Shown here: piece after piece, positions 47,169-59,116 of the stretch
How positions within the stretch are numbered: position 1 is the first letter of the stretch
Layout of the letters: every line of letters begins with the position of its first letter
Source: Cavenderia fasciculata
Lineage: Eukaryota > Evosea > Eumycetozoa > Acytosteliales > Cavenderiaceae
Assembly: GCF_000203815.1 (NCBI RefSeq)
Contig: NW_004457735.1
Location: forward strand, 1,364,001-1,428,000
Direction of reading: 5' to 3'
DNA length: 64,000 nt
Notes under the pieces: generated by a model
Told to the model about the DNA's origin: nothing
Database searches by the model: none
The model's input: only the letters and a program-made list of their open reading frames with translations
Program-made: the position numbers and the translations under genes

Positions 47169-48090
47169 ATGATGTATTACGCAGCTACCCCAACAATGAC
47201 CTTTGTCGCACCCCAAGCCATGCAAGGAATGTGGTATTACAATCTCTACGCTCAATTGCAACAACAACAACTTGCTGAGATGTATGCTTGGTTTATGAGT
47301 ATGTAAAGAAAGGCAAAGGCACTACTGACCTGTTGTGATCTTTGATATAGATATCTATCTCTATCAACATAATATTAATATCTGTATCCTTTTCTCTCTT
47401 CCTCTCCTTTTAGGCATGGATAGAAATAGATCTGGTTCTATTTCACATGTTGAATTACAATATTTGGTTATTGGTGGTACTGCTCTCGGTATCGATACTG
47501 CTTCCAAGTTGATCAAGTGTTTCGATAGAAATAGAGTATGTTATTGAGATAGTTTTGATGATGATGATGATTAACGTTAACCTACCAAACAACCAACCAA
47601 AATGACTTACACTTCATTCCTTACCTTTATTATCTAGAACGGAACTGTTGACTTTTATGAATACGCAGCACTCCATCAATTCATCAATGTCTTACATAGA
47701 TGTTTCGTTGCCAATGACAGAGTATGTTTCTTTTATTCATTATTTATTATTATTATTATTATTTATATTCTCTTTGTTATTATTATGATATTAATATTCT
47801 ATTCTATTCATCATTTACTATTATTTAAATAGAACTACTCTGGAACCATTGATTGTAATGAAATCCATTCAGCTCTTGCCACTGCTGGATTTATGCTTCC
47901 ATTCCACACTGTCCAATTATTCTTTTTAAAGTACTCACCAGTTGGTATGGGTATCTTGTTTACTCAATTCTTGAATCTCTGTGCCTCTATTGCCCTATGT
48001 CGTTCACTCTTTGAATGGAGTGATCCAGCCAGAACTGGTATGGTCCATATCACTTTGCAACAAATGTTGGATATGTTTGCCCTTGCCTAA
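47169..48090 (+). CDS. Penta-EF-hand calcium-binding protein
   Basis: Exons 47169-47298, 47414-47535, 47638-47721 and 47833-48090, 197 residues. After a short hydrophobic/Gln N-terminus, EF-hand loops appear in the usual penta-EF spacing: [26 protein letters not shown], then [11 protein letters not shown] and [15 protein letters not shown]-type helices lie between them, and [20 protein letters not shown] is the family's central/fourth helix region. The penta-EF family includes ALG-2, peflin and sorcin, and Dictyostelium PefA/PefB. Such proteins dimerise through EF5 and bind targets in a calcium-dependent way, often at membranes and in ESCRT-linked traffic. Several loops have non-canonical residues, so calcium affinity may differ among sites. 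Intron 1 splits the first loop helix. Confidence 0.88.
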
Positions 48091-49322
48091 ACCCAACCCA
48101 ACCCAACCAGGCAAACAAACAAATATAAATAATAATAATAACAATTGATCAACCAGTTTGTTTATTGTAAAGTACGACCCCAACCACAACCCTTTAGCAT
48201 TATTAAATAATAATTAATAAATGATAGTTTAAGATCTTATTTGTATATATATAATTTAAAAAAAAATAGAAAAAGCACATTCAAAGATAATCTATCATCT
48301 TATCACACTCCAAAATGAATATTACCAAGATTTATAAACCTTTCTAGAAAACATTGATCTACAACGGATTGTCCCTGGACCTTTGAAATATCCCAGCAAT
48401 GACAATGAAAAATAAATAAAAAGAAATCGACTTTTATTGTGCACTGGATTTCCGTGTGTGTTTAAATGAACAAAAGAATGACAGAGCGTGAAGTGTTGTG
48501 TGTTTTGACAATTAAACTGTGTTCATTCTAAACAATTCAATCACTCGAGTACTGGTTGTGTTTACATGTATCATATATATACTCTGGTATAATCATATTA
48601 TTATTATTATTTTAATATTTTATTCATCCTCACATGACAATCAACAAACAGTTCAGTCATTATAAAATATCTTAGCATCGCTCAGCATAGCATCAACCAT
48701 CTCATCAGCCAGCACAAAGCACATCTAAGATAGATCCTCACAACAACTTTAAATTTACAATTGCAACAACAACTATTTCAACTTTTGTGCGGCACAAAGT
48801 AAAGTATCACATCCATCCACCCATAGATAGACTGGCAGTTAGCCCTAATCAACCTAAATATAGTCATCTCTTTCGATCGATAGTTTTTTTCATAGGTGAC
48901 TAGTTTTTTTTTTTTTTTTTTTCTACTTTCTCGGTTTTACTTTGCACTTGTTTTACAACGGTTGTCCGTCTTCCTGGTTTTGAATCCAAATTTAAAACCT
49001 AAGTTTACCGACAAAAAACAAATCACCAACCATTTCTATTTTAAAACAAAGATCGCCATCTTTCAACAAGATCCTCCCCGGGTTGTAGATTGGATTGGTA
49101 GTCTACTAGGTTGTTTAGGCTTTAGTATTGCCCTTTCGATCGATAAGAGATACTTTCTCCAGAGTATTCAAGCTTTTTCTTGTTGCTTCTCGATCGATTG
49201 TTATCGTCGTCGTCGTCGTTGCAACAAACAATAATTAATAATTTAATAATTTAATAATTTAAATTAATTTCTCGGGACGGGTTGTTGCACAGGTTGCAGG
49301 CTGTGGAGCAAACATCAAAACC
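48091..49322. other. Intergenic, 1.23 kb
   Basis: Upstream of transporter copy 3. It contains a T18 run (48905-48922), a GTCGTC repeat (49204-49220) and an open plus-strand frame of 112 codons (48896-49234) whose composition (Phe-rich start, Cys/Arg end) and lack of ATG context do not look like a protein. Possibly leader or promoter DNA. No RNA gene is recognised. Confidence 0.4.
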
Positions 49323-50969
49323 ATGATTCATTCTACAATGTTTGAAGAAAACGAAAGAACTCCACTTATGAACAAGGTAGAAGCATCAGCAGCAGCAGCA
49401 GCATCAACAATAGATGGATCAACAACAGAAAAACAAACTCTCGATGAGTCATCCAATAAATCTGAAAGAAATTTCACACCAGTACAGGCCCTAGGCAACA
49501 CAATTAAAGCCTTTGGTGGGGCTGGAGCCTTTGCATTACCGTATGTAGTAGTAGTCGGAGTATTAATAAATTCAAAAAATATAAATATTAACCATTTGTT
49601 TTTTTTTTTTTTTTTAGATGGGCAATGTCACAAGCAGGAATATTTATAGGATCTATAGGATTGGTATTAATAGCATTATTGGCCAATTATACAATGACCA
49701 TTCTATTAAAATGTAATATTAAATTAGCAGACAAACAAGCTGGGACCAATCAACCACCTCCCTCCTACTCTGATTTAGCAAGGCTTGCTTTTGGACGACC
49801 TGGAGAGTTGATTGTATGTTTTATCAACTTTTCAGTCACCATGAGTATTTGTATCGCCTATCTTATCTTGATCGGCTCCAACTTTGAAATGTTGACCAGT
49901 AAAGCTCTCAGTTCATCCACTTGTATTTGGATTCTATTTCCAATTGTATTATTACTCACTTTTTTAACTGATATGTATGTAAAGAAAGACAAGATATAAA
50001 TATAAATAATAATATTAAATAATATAATATAATTTGGATTTATTAATATTTTTTTTTTTTCACTATTAAAGGAAATATTTAGGATTTACAAGTATATTTG
50101 GAGCAGGTGCATTGATTTTAGCAATGATTACAGTGATATCATATGGTATTAAAGATTATTCAATTGAACCACTGTCAGAATACAAGGTTGATTATGCAAA
50201 CATTCCACTTTGGTTTGGTGTTGCTGCATTCTTTTTCTGTAATCATATCGTTGTTATTCCAATTAGTCATGCTTCTGGAGACTGTCGTCGTTACCCACGT
50301 GTATTGGATGCTTCAATGCTTTTCATTACCATCTTTAATGTACTTTTTGCCATACTCGGTTACTTGTATTTTAATTTCGCCAACATCAATGGAGTTGTTG
50401 GAGTACCTGCCAACATTGTAGAAGCACTTCCAGATGGAATATTTGCCAATATCGTACGTGCATGTGTTATTGCGGAATTGGTGTGCTCCTTTCCTATCCT
50501 TGCTGGTGCAGGCCTAAACGTTGTCGAATCATCTAGTACATTCTTTCACCGACATTTCTCTGCATTTCCAGAGAATGCCAATAACAACAAGATAACAGAA
50601 ACCAATTCCAAAGAAACCAATTCCAAAGAAACTTTTATTGCTGTTGGACAACCACAGTCCAAAACTAAATTCTTGAGTCGCAATTGGAAGTTTTACGTTA
50701 TTAGAGTTGTCATTGTTGGTATCTTGGCAGCTATTGGTACTACCATCAAGACATTTGGTAGTTACACATCACTCATTGGATCGTTGATGTTGGCCGTTGC
50801 CGGGTTTGTCGTACCACCCCTTCTCTACATTCGTTTCTTCCCCGACCAAACCAAACTATCGAAAATCATTCACATTGCCATCACTGTATTTGGTGTTGCT
50901 GCAACCATTCTTGGAACTTATCAATCTATTGACGCACTTGTAAAAGGTGATCAATCAGGAGCACATTAA
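49323..50969 (+). CDS. Amino-acid transporter, AAAP-type, copy 3
   Basis: Exons 49323-49540, 49618-49974 and 50072-50969, 490 residues. The start is the ATG at 49323 or, six residues later, MFEENERTPLM. The N-terminal part runs without an intron into NTIKAFGGAGAFALP, where copies 1 and 2 each have an extra intron. The core is nearly the same as copy 1 (WAMSQAGIFIGSIGLVLIAL, PPSYSDLARLAFGRPGELIV, KTFGSYTSLIGSLML). A loop between helices contains a short tandem repeat (ETNSKETNSKET, 50598-50632) not found in the other copies. It is probably a proton-coupled amino acid carrier. Its exons group with copy 1, indicating a later duplication than copy 2. Confidence 0.9.
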
Positions 50970-51091
50970 ATTAGAAAAAAATATATGTTCCAAATGTAAA
51001 TAATAAAATAATATTGTAAATTAATTAAAAACTTTTTACCCAGTTTTAGTGCGTGACTCTCGCAAAAAGTGCGGTGTTGGATTCCATGACA

Positions 51092-52675
51092 TTAAATGGC
51101 ATAGTAATAATCGTTGTCTAGGAACGAGTTGGGAAGATATTTACTACCTTTATTAAGTTTATACATAACAACCAAACAATTTCTATTGGGTATTTGTTTG
51201 AAATGGTCCATCAAATCTACTTTATAAAATACACTATCATCCCTAAATGGCAGGCCAATTTCCAACGATCGAAGTGATCGATTGATGGAGAGTGATTTAC
51301 AAATCGAGACAACTATTTGTTTTAGGTATTCTTCTTGATTTGATAATGTTGGTTTTGGTTCTTTTAAAAAGCAAAGTTTAAGTGTTTCCAAAGTAGTATT
51401 ATTAGCAATGGATTGGAAGAATCTGTCATCTATATAATCATCTGCTCTTTCAAATTCTAGGTATTTTAAAGTTTGATTGTTGGATAATACATTTGCAAAA
51501 CAATCCCTTACCATATGAATTGATCTTTTGGCAAGTCGCCTGTTACCACCTAAAAACATTAAATATCCATACTTGATTGTGAGTGATGTGAGTGTTGTGT
51601 TGTCTTGTAATCGTTGTGCCATTTCTTCTAGTAATGGTGATACTGAATATTGGTTGTAGATATCAACTGAATCGCACTCTTCTATGTGCAATTTTTTTTC
51701 GATTGCCGCCGATATAGCGTTAGAGCCTGGGTCTGGATCATAAGCTTGTTTTGGAAATTGGTCAAACTCGTTGTGCCATTGAAATCGAATGGTGAGTGTT
51801 TTGATTGTCTTTGATTGCAACAAGACATTGATATCTCTAATCTTGACAAGTTGGACTTTTAGCTTTAAAATTTCCAATCCATCAAGACCACCACCACTCT
51901 TGTTGAACAACTTGAAACCAAGTGGAATGGTTCCTTCACAAGAGGAAGAGACACCAATACTTATATTTTTTAGTTTGAGCGATACCACTGTATTGAATAT
52001 CGATACGAAAATACTACTTATTTCTTGACCTCCAAAGTTAATAAAGTTATTAACACGAAACTTTAATTCGGGAACCTCCACTCGCCCATTACACAGTAAT
52101 CTGCCAATGTTATTCGTAATTCCGTCTGGGTCGTATCGACTCGTGCTCAACCTCATCTTTGCTTGAATCTTGATATTATTATGATGATGATTGATTGATT
52201 CTACCAAATCAATGATACTCTGTACATAGTCTTGTTCATCTTGTGGTTTGGGTTTATTAAATGTTATAATCTCCATTCGCAATACGACTCTTTCCAACGA
52301 GGTCATTGCATTGATGATTGAAAGTATAGTGTCTGTGCTATATTTCATCTTTCTGTCATTACTGTCACATTCAATGGTGAATGTATGTACGTGGGCCAAT
52401 GAAAGTGGTAAATATTGTGAAAAGAGATGCTCTGTAAAGTAGTAGAATGGCCGACCACGTCTCTTGAATGGCAGATCCTCTGTCGATACACCGTTTGAAT
52501 ATTGAGCAGCCAACACTTTTAACATTTGAAACCATCTCTTGCAAACCAACGCTAGGTGACTTGTACGCTCCTTGTTACCGTACTTGTCTACAACGTGATA
52601 GAGGTGATGGGATTTTATCTTTGTATTGAATTTTGATAAGATATAATGTTGTATTACTGATGGTATTTCTTGCAT
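51092..52675 (-). CDS. Large LRR/F-box-like protein, single exon
   Basis: Single exon of 527 residues from the ATG at 52675. The N-terminus (IPSVIQHYILSKF ... TSHLALVCKRWFQML) is F-box-like: a short helix pair with the VCKRW motif. The rest is a run of degenerate leucine-rich repeats such as LKLKNISIGVSS, LEILKLKVQLV, KTLTIRFQWH, LTSLTIKYGYLMFL, LKYLEFERADD, LETLKLCFLK and LRSLEIGLPF. Such uncharacterised LRR/F-box proteins form very large families in some dictyostelids; F-box members act as substrate receptors of SCF ubiquitin ligases. The substrate is unknown, and the F-box assignment is by pattern only. The gene is intronless and somewhat GC-richer than its flanks. Confidence 0.75.
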   Translation of the reverse strand: MQEIPSVIQHYILSKFNTKIKSHHLYHVVDKYGNKERTSHLALVCKRWFQMLKVLAAQYSNGVSTEDLPFKRRGRPFYYFTEHLFSQYLPLSLAHVHTFTIECDSNDRKMKYSTDTILSIINAMTSLERVVLRMEIITFNKPKPQDEQDYVQSIIDLVESINHHHNNIKIQAKMRLSTSRYDPDGITNNIGRLLCNGRVEVPELKFRVNNFINFGGQEISSIFVSIFNTVVSLKLKNISIGVSSSCEGTIPLGFKLFNKSGGGLDGLEILKLKVQLVKIRDINVLLQSKTIKTLTIRFQWHNEFDQFPKQAYDPDPGSNAISAAIEKKLHIEECDSVDIYNQYSVSPLLEEMAQRLQDNTTLTSLTIKYGYLMFLGGNRRLAKRSIHMVRDCFANVLSNNQTLKYLEFERADDYIDDRFFQSIANNTTLETLKLCFLKEPKPTLSNQEEYLKQIVVSICKSLSINRSLRSLEIGLPFRDDSVFYKVDLMDHFKQIPNRNCLVVMYKLNKGSKYLPNSFLDNDYYYAI

Positions 52676-53734
52676 TTCTGTTTTGTGATTTTCTAAAGTA
52701 TGTTAGGAGAGTTAAAAAAGGTGAGGCAATTCCGTGTACTTTAAAGATTTTTTTTTTTTTTTATATATAAAACCCAATTACCTACAACTCAATTACCAAC
52801 AACAACCAACAACCAACCACCATCAACAACTACTACCACTACCACCAAACCATCAGCTCCAACAACAACAACAACAACAACAACAAGTACTATTTCTACT
52901 TCAAAACTATCTAAATTAATTCAATTAGACAAACCGGCAATGGCTGACAACATATGATAGATATAGCTAGATGTCTCTTGGAAATGACGCCCGTCCTCGT
53001 ACACCCCACCACTCCCAAACCCAAGAAACTGAGGATGTGTAACGAGGTGCTCTGTCACGCACATTCACTGCAATTATGTAGTGGTTGGCGAGTTTGCCAC
53101 CTGTATCTCAAACAAACCCATCACAAATATTTTTGTAATTAAATAGAATTGCACAATAGATATAATAAACACTGTGTATTACTATAAAGACCCAGGACCA
53201 GCAGTCATGTTTTTGAAAAATGACCAAGAAGGTTACATCTCTATGGTTTTTTCGAATCCGTAGACCCCACTTATTGGCAATTCAATTCCCTTCCCAGAAA
53301 TTTTGAATCAGAAGTGCCATTATACCAAAAATCACTGATTTGCGATTGGCTTGGCAATTCTTCCATTCTCATATCCTCTTCGTGATCGCCATCCATGCTG
53401 TCTCTGGGAAGGGATTTCATTATATTTTAATTATTATTTAATAAATAGTATATTTATTTTAAAAAAGGTTGTGAGGGGTTGTTGTTTTATGAATGGTTGT
53501 GTGAATTATATATATATATTTATAAGTGAGTTGAGGAGGGAAAGCGATGACTATACAAAATATGCATTGATGTATTGAACGTAATGACTAATTATGTTCA
53601 ACTTTAATGATTGGATTGATTGATTTAAAAAAAAGATCAAGTTGGAAGGAATTGGCGAGGGGAAGGTGAAAAATGACTGGATTCTTATTATTCTTATTAT
53701 TCTTATTAGTTATTCTATTTTCTATTCTATTCTA
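52676..53734. other. Intergenic, 1.06 kb, with coding-like remnants
   Basis: Upstream of the LRR gene (minus) and past the LKB1 stop (minus). It begins with a T-run and a Thr/Gln-codon stretch (52785-52910, ACA and CAA repeats). At 52930-53450 it has short GC-richer open frames on both strands broken by stops, for example KDPGPAVMFLKNDQEGYISM (plus, ~53186) and a minus-strand frame MKSLPRDSMDGDHEEDMRM. None is long enough to call. It may be a decayed gene. Confidence 0.4.
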
Positions 53735-55596
53735 TTATTGTACTATACATTTACTTTTGTTGTGAGGTGATTCAAAAGTAATTTTTGGTCTGCGACTAGA
53801 ATTACGAAGAGGAGGTGGAGGTGAGTCGCCTCCTGGTAGAGGTCGTTCAAATGATGTTTCAGACGATGACCCGATTGATTTGAGGCCACCATCATCGTGA
53901 TGTGTTGGAAGATCTTGTTGTTCATAATTTTCAATGATTGAAGAAGTTAAATGTACAGAGTGAGTTTGGTTCATATGGTGGTTTCCACCATAATGACTGC
54001 TAATGTGGTTATTATTGTTGCTGCTATAGTGTAAAGGTGTTGGAGTAGATGATTCAGATGAACGATCTTGCATATTGGTAGTAGTACAGTTGTTATTATT
54101 ATTATTATTGTTGTTGCCGCTATTTATAGTAGGTGGAGGTACAAGTGGAATAGAACTGCCAATAATCATTTGTTGTGGAGGAACATTTTGGTATCCACAA
54201 CTGCTATTGATGCTAGAATAACTATTATCATTATCCTCGTAACCAAACATTAAATCGTCATCTTCTCCACCACAGTTCCCGTATGCCATCTCTAATGGAT
54301 CGAATTTAGATTCTGGTAATAATGGTACAAATGGTTCATTACTTTCAATTAATTTAGTACACCATCTAAAAATTAAAAATAATAAAAAAATATATAACAT
54401 TGTTAATATCAGATATACAATATTTATATATATATCTGTTTGATTTGAATCTAATACATACGGATGCGATTTAATTTGTTCGATAGTAAATCTTTGATTA
54501 TGATCGATTTGCAAGATACCCTTGATAAGTGAACAAAGATCCTTGTCGATATTTGGTGGAAAATCTATATTACATTTTGAAATATTTTCAAATAACATAT
54601 ACATATTGGTACCATAGAATGGGAATTTGCCTATTGTCATTAAATATCTATAAAAAGAGATAAGTATTAGACTATTTCATTTATATTATTTTTTTTCCTT
54701 TTAGACTTACAAAGTTACACCCATTGCCCAGATATCAACTTTAAAAGGAGAAAATGAACGTTGAAAGGAAGTTAATTCTGGAGGTTGGAATGCAGGTGAT
54801 CCATAACTTCGAGAGAGTACTTCCAAGTCATCGATGAGAGAAGAATCCTCGCTTACACCAAAGTCTGTTAGTTTGAGGATACCGTCATTGGTAAATAATA
54901 TATTGTCGGGTTTGATGTCGCGGTGTAATATTTTCTGAGAGTGTATATATTCAATGGCAACGATCAATTGGTTGAAAATGCTTTGTGCCTGTGCTTGTGG
55001 CAACTTGGCAAGATAAGCACTCTCTAATAGATTCTGTAGTGTACCACCACCAACGTATTCATAGACTATATACAATTTACCCTTTTCTTCAATGGTAAAG
55101 TGGTCAATCAACTTTATAACATGCTTGCTATGTAGTTTTTTGGTGATATTAATCTCTTTGAGAACAGATGCTTCTCCTCCTGCAATCTTCTTTAGTCTTG
55201 CTCTTTTTAATATTTTAATGGCAACTCTTTTTTGTGTAAATGTATCCATTCCATCTTTTACTTTACCATATGCTCCTATAGAATCATTTAAACAAATATT
55301 TTATATAAGTATTATACTAGTAGATCGCCAATGCCAGTTTGCACTTTAGTTTTTTTTTTTTTTTTGTTTTTATGTCGTCTCTATCCCCTCTATCGTCTCT
55401 ATCGTCTCTCTGTCGTCTCTCTCCCCTCTATCGTCTCTCTTTCGTCTCTTTTGAACATACCTTCACCAAGTACTTCACCTAGGTAATAGTTCTTGACCAA
55501 CTTTGCACCTTTTCTTTTATATTGAATTTCGTCAACTCCATCTTCCAAGTGTTGCATTATAAAATTAGATCCACCATATTCAATCTCCATTGTCAT
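53735..55596 (-). CDS. lkb1: LKB1/STK11-type serine/threonine kinase
   Basis: Exons 55461-55596, 54711-55275, 54462-54647 and 53735-54365 on the minus strand, 505 residues. The kinase domain starts YYLGEVLGEGAYGKVKDG and continues VAIKILKRARLKKI (VAIK lysine), GEASVLKEI (alpha-C Glu), HRDIKPDN, DFGVSE and GSPAFQPPE, the LKB1-like activation segment end. VDIWAMGVTLYLMTIGKFPFYG, MLFENISKCNIDFPPN and RFTIEQIKSHPW follow. KRARLKKIAGGEA and SPAFQPPEL match LKB1 closely. LKB1 phosphorylates the activation loop of AMPK-family kinases with STRAD and MO25. The C-terminal ~190 residues are Asn/Ser/Pro-rich (FVPLLPESKFDPLEM near their start) and have no recognised prenyl motif: the end is SKCIVQ, so a CaaX-like sequence is only approximate. 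Intron 1 (185 nt) contains a minisatellite. Confidence 0.92.
55380..55452 (-). repeat. CGTCTCT minisatellite in LKB1 intron 1
   Basis: Plus-strand units of about 8-20 bp built from (T)CGTCTCT(AT/CT) and CCCCTCTAT alternate seven or more times at 55376-55450, next to a T17 run. It lies inside the first intron of the kinase gene and is pyrimidine-only on the plus strand, hence a purine tract in the transcript. Confidence 0.75.
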
Positions 55597-56378
55597 GCTT
55601 GTGTCTTTTTAAGATAGATATGAAGTCGACCGAGTGACTACACTAAACTACAACTATACTATACTGTCTGTAGGTACTACTCTCTTTGCTAACTGAAACT
55701 GAAACTGAAACTTGAATGAATGAATACAATGCTTTTCTATTATTCTTTTTTTTAACTTGTTGTTTTGTTGGTATTGTTATTGTTACTCAAACTAAGTTTC
55801 CTCTTTCTCTTTTTCTTTTTTGATGATTATTGTTATGTTGTTGATATTATGTTAATGTATATTGTGTGTGTGTGTTTTGTGTAGGAATAGAGATGTAGAA
55901 AATGAGATATATATTATAATAACAAAGGGGGTTGTTTGCTGTACTAGTTGTTGTTGTTGTTGTTGTGCGGTGGTGAGTATATATCCACACTCACGTTATC
56001 TGTCTGTCTGTCTAATAATAAATAGAGTGATAGTGATGTATGTGTGAAAGAGAGAGAAAAGAAGAAGTAAAAAGAAGACAGAAAACACAAATATTGATAT
56101 TGGTGTCTGTATGTATGTTTATGGGGAGCGGGGTGTTTTGCAAACTACTCTCTAAACTTTATCACATAAAATGCATTTCTCTGTCAATTTGGTGTTTTTG
56201 AAATTTGGTGAAAATATTAAAAAATAAAAAAAAAATGAAATCTCGATAACAGGACCTGGGGGGTGGTTTCAAAACCGAGTGTCAAGCAGCTTCTTCATTG
56301 CTCTCAAACCAATTTATCATAAAAACAAATAATTAAACCCCAACAACAACAACAAAAAAAAACAATAAAGTAAAGCAG
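55597..56378. promoter_or_regulatory. Divergent intergenic region, LKB1 / methyltransferase
   Basis: 782 bp between divergent start codons. Includes TGAAACTGAAACTGAAACT (55696-55714), TG (55864-55873) and TTG (55947-55964) repeats, and a CTGT repeat. It should carry both promoters; no element can be assigned. Confidence 0.45.
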
Positions 56379-57661
56379 ATGGCAGATAACACAAATACTA
56401 ACAATACATCTTCACACACCCCATCATCATCCATCGATGCTGATGCTACTGCTACTGCTGCCACTACCCAATTTGTAGATCATTTTGGAGCTGCAGGTGC
56501 TCAATACAGATCTTTCAGTAAGTTCATCTATCAATCAATCAATCAAACAACGGTTTTAAAGAACCGTCGCGTCGTCGTGAGTTGTACGAAATAAATGTAT
56601 CATTAAAATAAATAAAATGTGTTGATGAGGTTAAATAGTAGATAGCAGCAGATATGAATGAATTTGTTTTAAGCACTCTGAATGAATCAATGGGTGAACC
56701 ATTGTGTTAACACCACTTTCAATCTTTTTTTTTCTTTTCTTTTCTTTTCTATTCTCTTTATTATTTCATCGATATAGGACCATCCTATCCAATTGAATTG
56801 TATGATATTATCAAAGAGTACACTAAAGAACAACCAAAGAAACTTGCTTTTGATGTTGCTTGTGGAAATGGTCAAGGTACATACAAAAAAATAATATTAA
56901 ATTAAAAAAAAAGAATAATAATTATTAATCTTTTTTTCTTTCTTTCTTTCTTTCCATTCTTTTATTTCTTTATTTATTTATTTAGCAACTGTTCAAATTG
57001 CAGAATTCTTTGACAAGGTAATTGGATTTGAACCATCAGATGGACAATTTAAAAACTGTATCCAGGCACCCAATGTTGAATACCGTGTTTCACCAGCCGA
57101 AGATATTGATTGGAAGGAAAACGAGTCTGTTGATTTAATCACTGTCGCCACCGCTGTTCATTGGTTTAACCTTCCAGTGTTTTACAAGGAATGCCAAAGA
57201 TTACTAAAGTCAAATGGTTCACTCATTATTTGGACTTATGGTTTCTTTAAAATCTTGGGTAATGAAAATGCAGAGGAAATTAACAAAACTGTATGTATAA
57301 TTTATAATTAAATTATTTAAACATCTCACTTATAAATTATTAATATATTTAGATGGGAACTAAAACACTTGCAGAATACTGGGCACCAGCCAATAAGATA
57401 GTTGCTGAGAAATATGTTAATATCCATCCACCATTTAGTCAAGTTGAAAGAAAGGAAATAACATTCAAGGTCGATGTAACTTTGGATCAAGTTGTTGGTC
57501 ACTACCAAACCTGGTCAGCCTATAGTAAATACCTCAAAACCAATGAATGTATATTACCAAAAATCAGGGAACAATTACTCCAAGCATTCAATACTTCTGA
57601 TTCATCTATTCCAGTTGTATTAGAGTACACTGTCTCTATGATTCTTTGTAAAAAGATTTAA
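56379..57661 (+). CDS. SAM-dependent methyltransferase (class I, small molecule type)
   Basis: Exons 56379-56517, 56778-56876, 56986-57290 and 57353-57661, 283 residues. After a Thr/Ala/Ser leader comes FRPSYPIELYDII, then motif I LAFDVACGNGQ split by an intron before ATVQIAEFF, acidic loop VIGFEPSDGQF, YRVSPAEDIDW, and DLITVATAVHWFN (motif IV region), then RLLKSNGSLIIWTY. This is the Crg1/trans-aconitate-like methyltransferase pattern, in which SAM binds DVACGNG and the HWFN motif follows. The C-terminal domain (KYVNIHPPFSQVERKEI ... YQTWSAYSKYLK) is the substrate cap of these enzymes. The substrate is unknown. Intron 1 is unusually long (260 nt). Confidence 0.88.
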
Positions 57662-57874
57662 TTAATCCATCAATCAATATTTACATTCCATTCCACTCTA
57701 TCCACTGGTTTCCAATTCATTCATACATTTAATGGTATCTTCTTTAAAAGTATCACTTCATATACAAAATAAAAAAATATTTTTTTAAAGTTATTGTTTT
57801 AGAGTACACTAATATAACACAATAAATATTTAATTTATTATTATAATAATAATAATATTGGCCAAATGTATTGT

Positions 57875-58948
57875 TTATTTGATTGCTTTTAGTTTTAATA
57901 TATGATTGACTATGTCCAATGGTTCTTCTTTTACTCCTTCTTCTTCTTCTTCTTTTCGCAAACCTGTGAATATCTGTGTATGAAAATTGTAAATATCTTG
58001 ATCAGGTATTTTTGCCAACTTTCTTTGAATACGCTTGAGGCGATCATCAGAAACAAGACACCATTCTGATGGAACCGGGAGCTTTAGTTTATTTGCATCT
58101 TTAATATCAAGAACATGGCCAATAGCCTTTCTTATTCTATCTTCAGCATCATTAATTCTCTCTGTACATGAAGGATCCAACATCAAGTTACAAATAATTG
58201 AGGGCTCGGTGCAGGGCTCGGTGCCTGGATAAGCCTTTTTTATATCTTTAACCACCTGGTTAGGTCTTGTCTCCTTATCTACAACCTGTGTCATTCCGAC
58301 CTTAATAAGATGCCATCTACCCACAGAAAAATATGGAAAGCTATGAGTGAGTGATAAAAGTTAGAATTAGAAACCTTAAACTATTATTGAAATTAATATT
58401 TACATTATTAAGTAAACGTGGGCAGGTGTTCTCAAATTTAGAAAAATATTGCCTTTGGTTGGCCATCCTTTTGTCCTTACACGGTTGAGAACATCGATAG
58501 TTGTTCTTGGATTCTCCCAAAAATATGGGACCAGTTGATCGAGGAGACGAAGATATTCCTTATTTACTTCTTCTTCTTCTTTTGTTTTTGCTGGACCCGT
58601 TGTTGTAGATGATGATTTCGTAATGACTCCAGGTGTACTCTTTTTAGTTGGTGTTGTTGGAGCTACCATCGTAGTTGTAGTAGACTCTTTTTCCTTTTCC
58701 TTTAACAATGGTGATGACTTTGATGAAGACTTTAAGATAGAGTTGGGTGGTTGTGCCGCTGCGGGTTTAACAGGTGTCTTTGATTTGGCTGTTGTTGGTG
58801 CTGTTGGTTTATCCATCGTTGTAGCAGTTGTCGTAGTCGTTGTCGTATTAGTCTTATTTACAATTGGTGTTTCAGTTGTTGTTGTTGTTGATGGACGGGG
58901 TTTTGCAGGTCCTGCTGGTTTGGTTTTGTCTGATTTGGAAGAAGACAT
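57875..58948 (-). CDS. Unknown protein with Thr-rich N-terminus and charged C-terminus
   Basis: Exons 58404-58948 and 57875-58316 on the minus strand, 328 residues. The first ~120 residues are Thr/Pro/Lys/Ser low complexity (SSSKSDKTKPAGPAKPRP and repeats). The ordered region begins EYLRLLDQLVPYFWENP, TTIDVLNRVRTKGWPTKGN, and continues across the intron as HLIKVGMTQVVDKETRPNQV, with a later DRLKRIQRKLAKIPDQDI helix. I do not recognise a family. The lysine-rich leader suggests a nuclear or nucleic-acid binding protein. The intron joint (AT|A TGG) is phase-consistent, although the exact start of the second exon could shift. It is divergent from the tepsin-like gene across only 168 bp. Confidence 0.65.
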
Positions 58949-59116
58949 GATGAGTAATGAAGTTTGTAGTTTGCATGATAAAAATATGGTGGGGTGGAAA
59001 TTTTTAAAAATTCAAAAAAAATCTTTTAAAACTACGAGGTGATTTCTTTTTATTTTCATCGACTTTTCCAAACAAAAGATAACTAATAGCGACAAGCACT
59101 TTCAAGTAGAAAAAAG

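Noticed and set aside
48896-49234. Plus-strand frame of 112 codons before transporter copy 3
   Set aside because: Phe-run start inside a T18 tract, no recognisable domain, no intron signals linking it to a neighbour; treated as leader or spacer.
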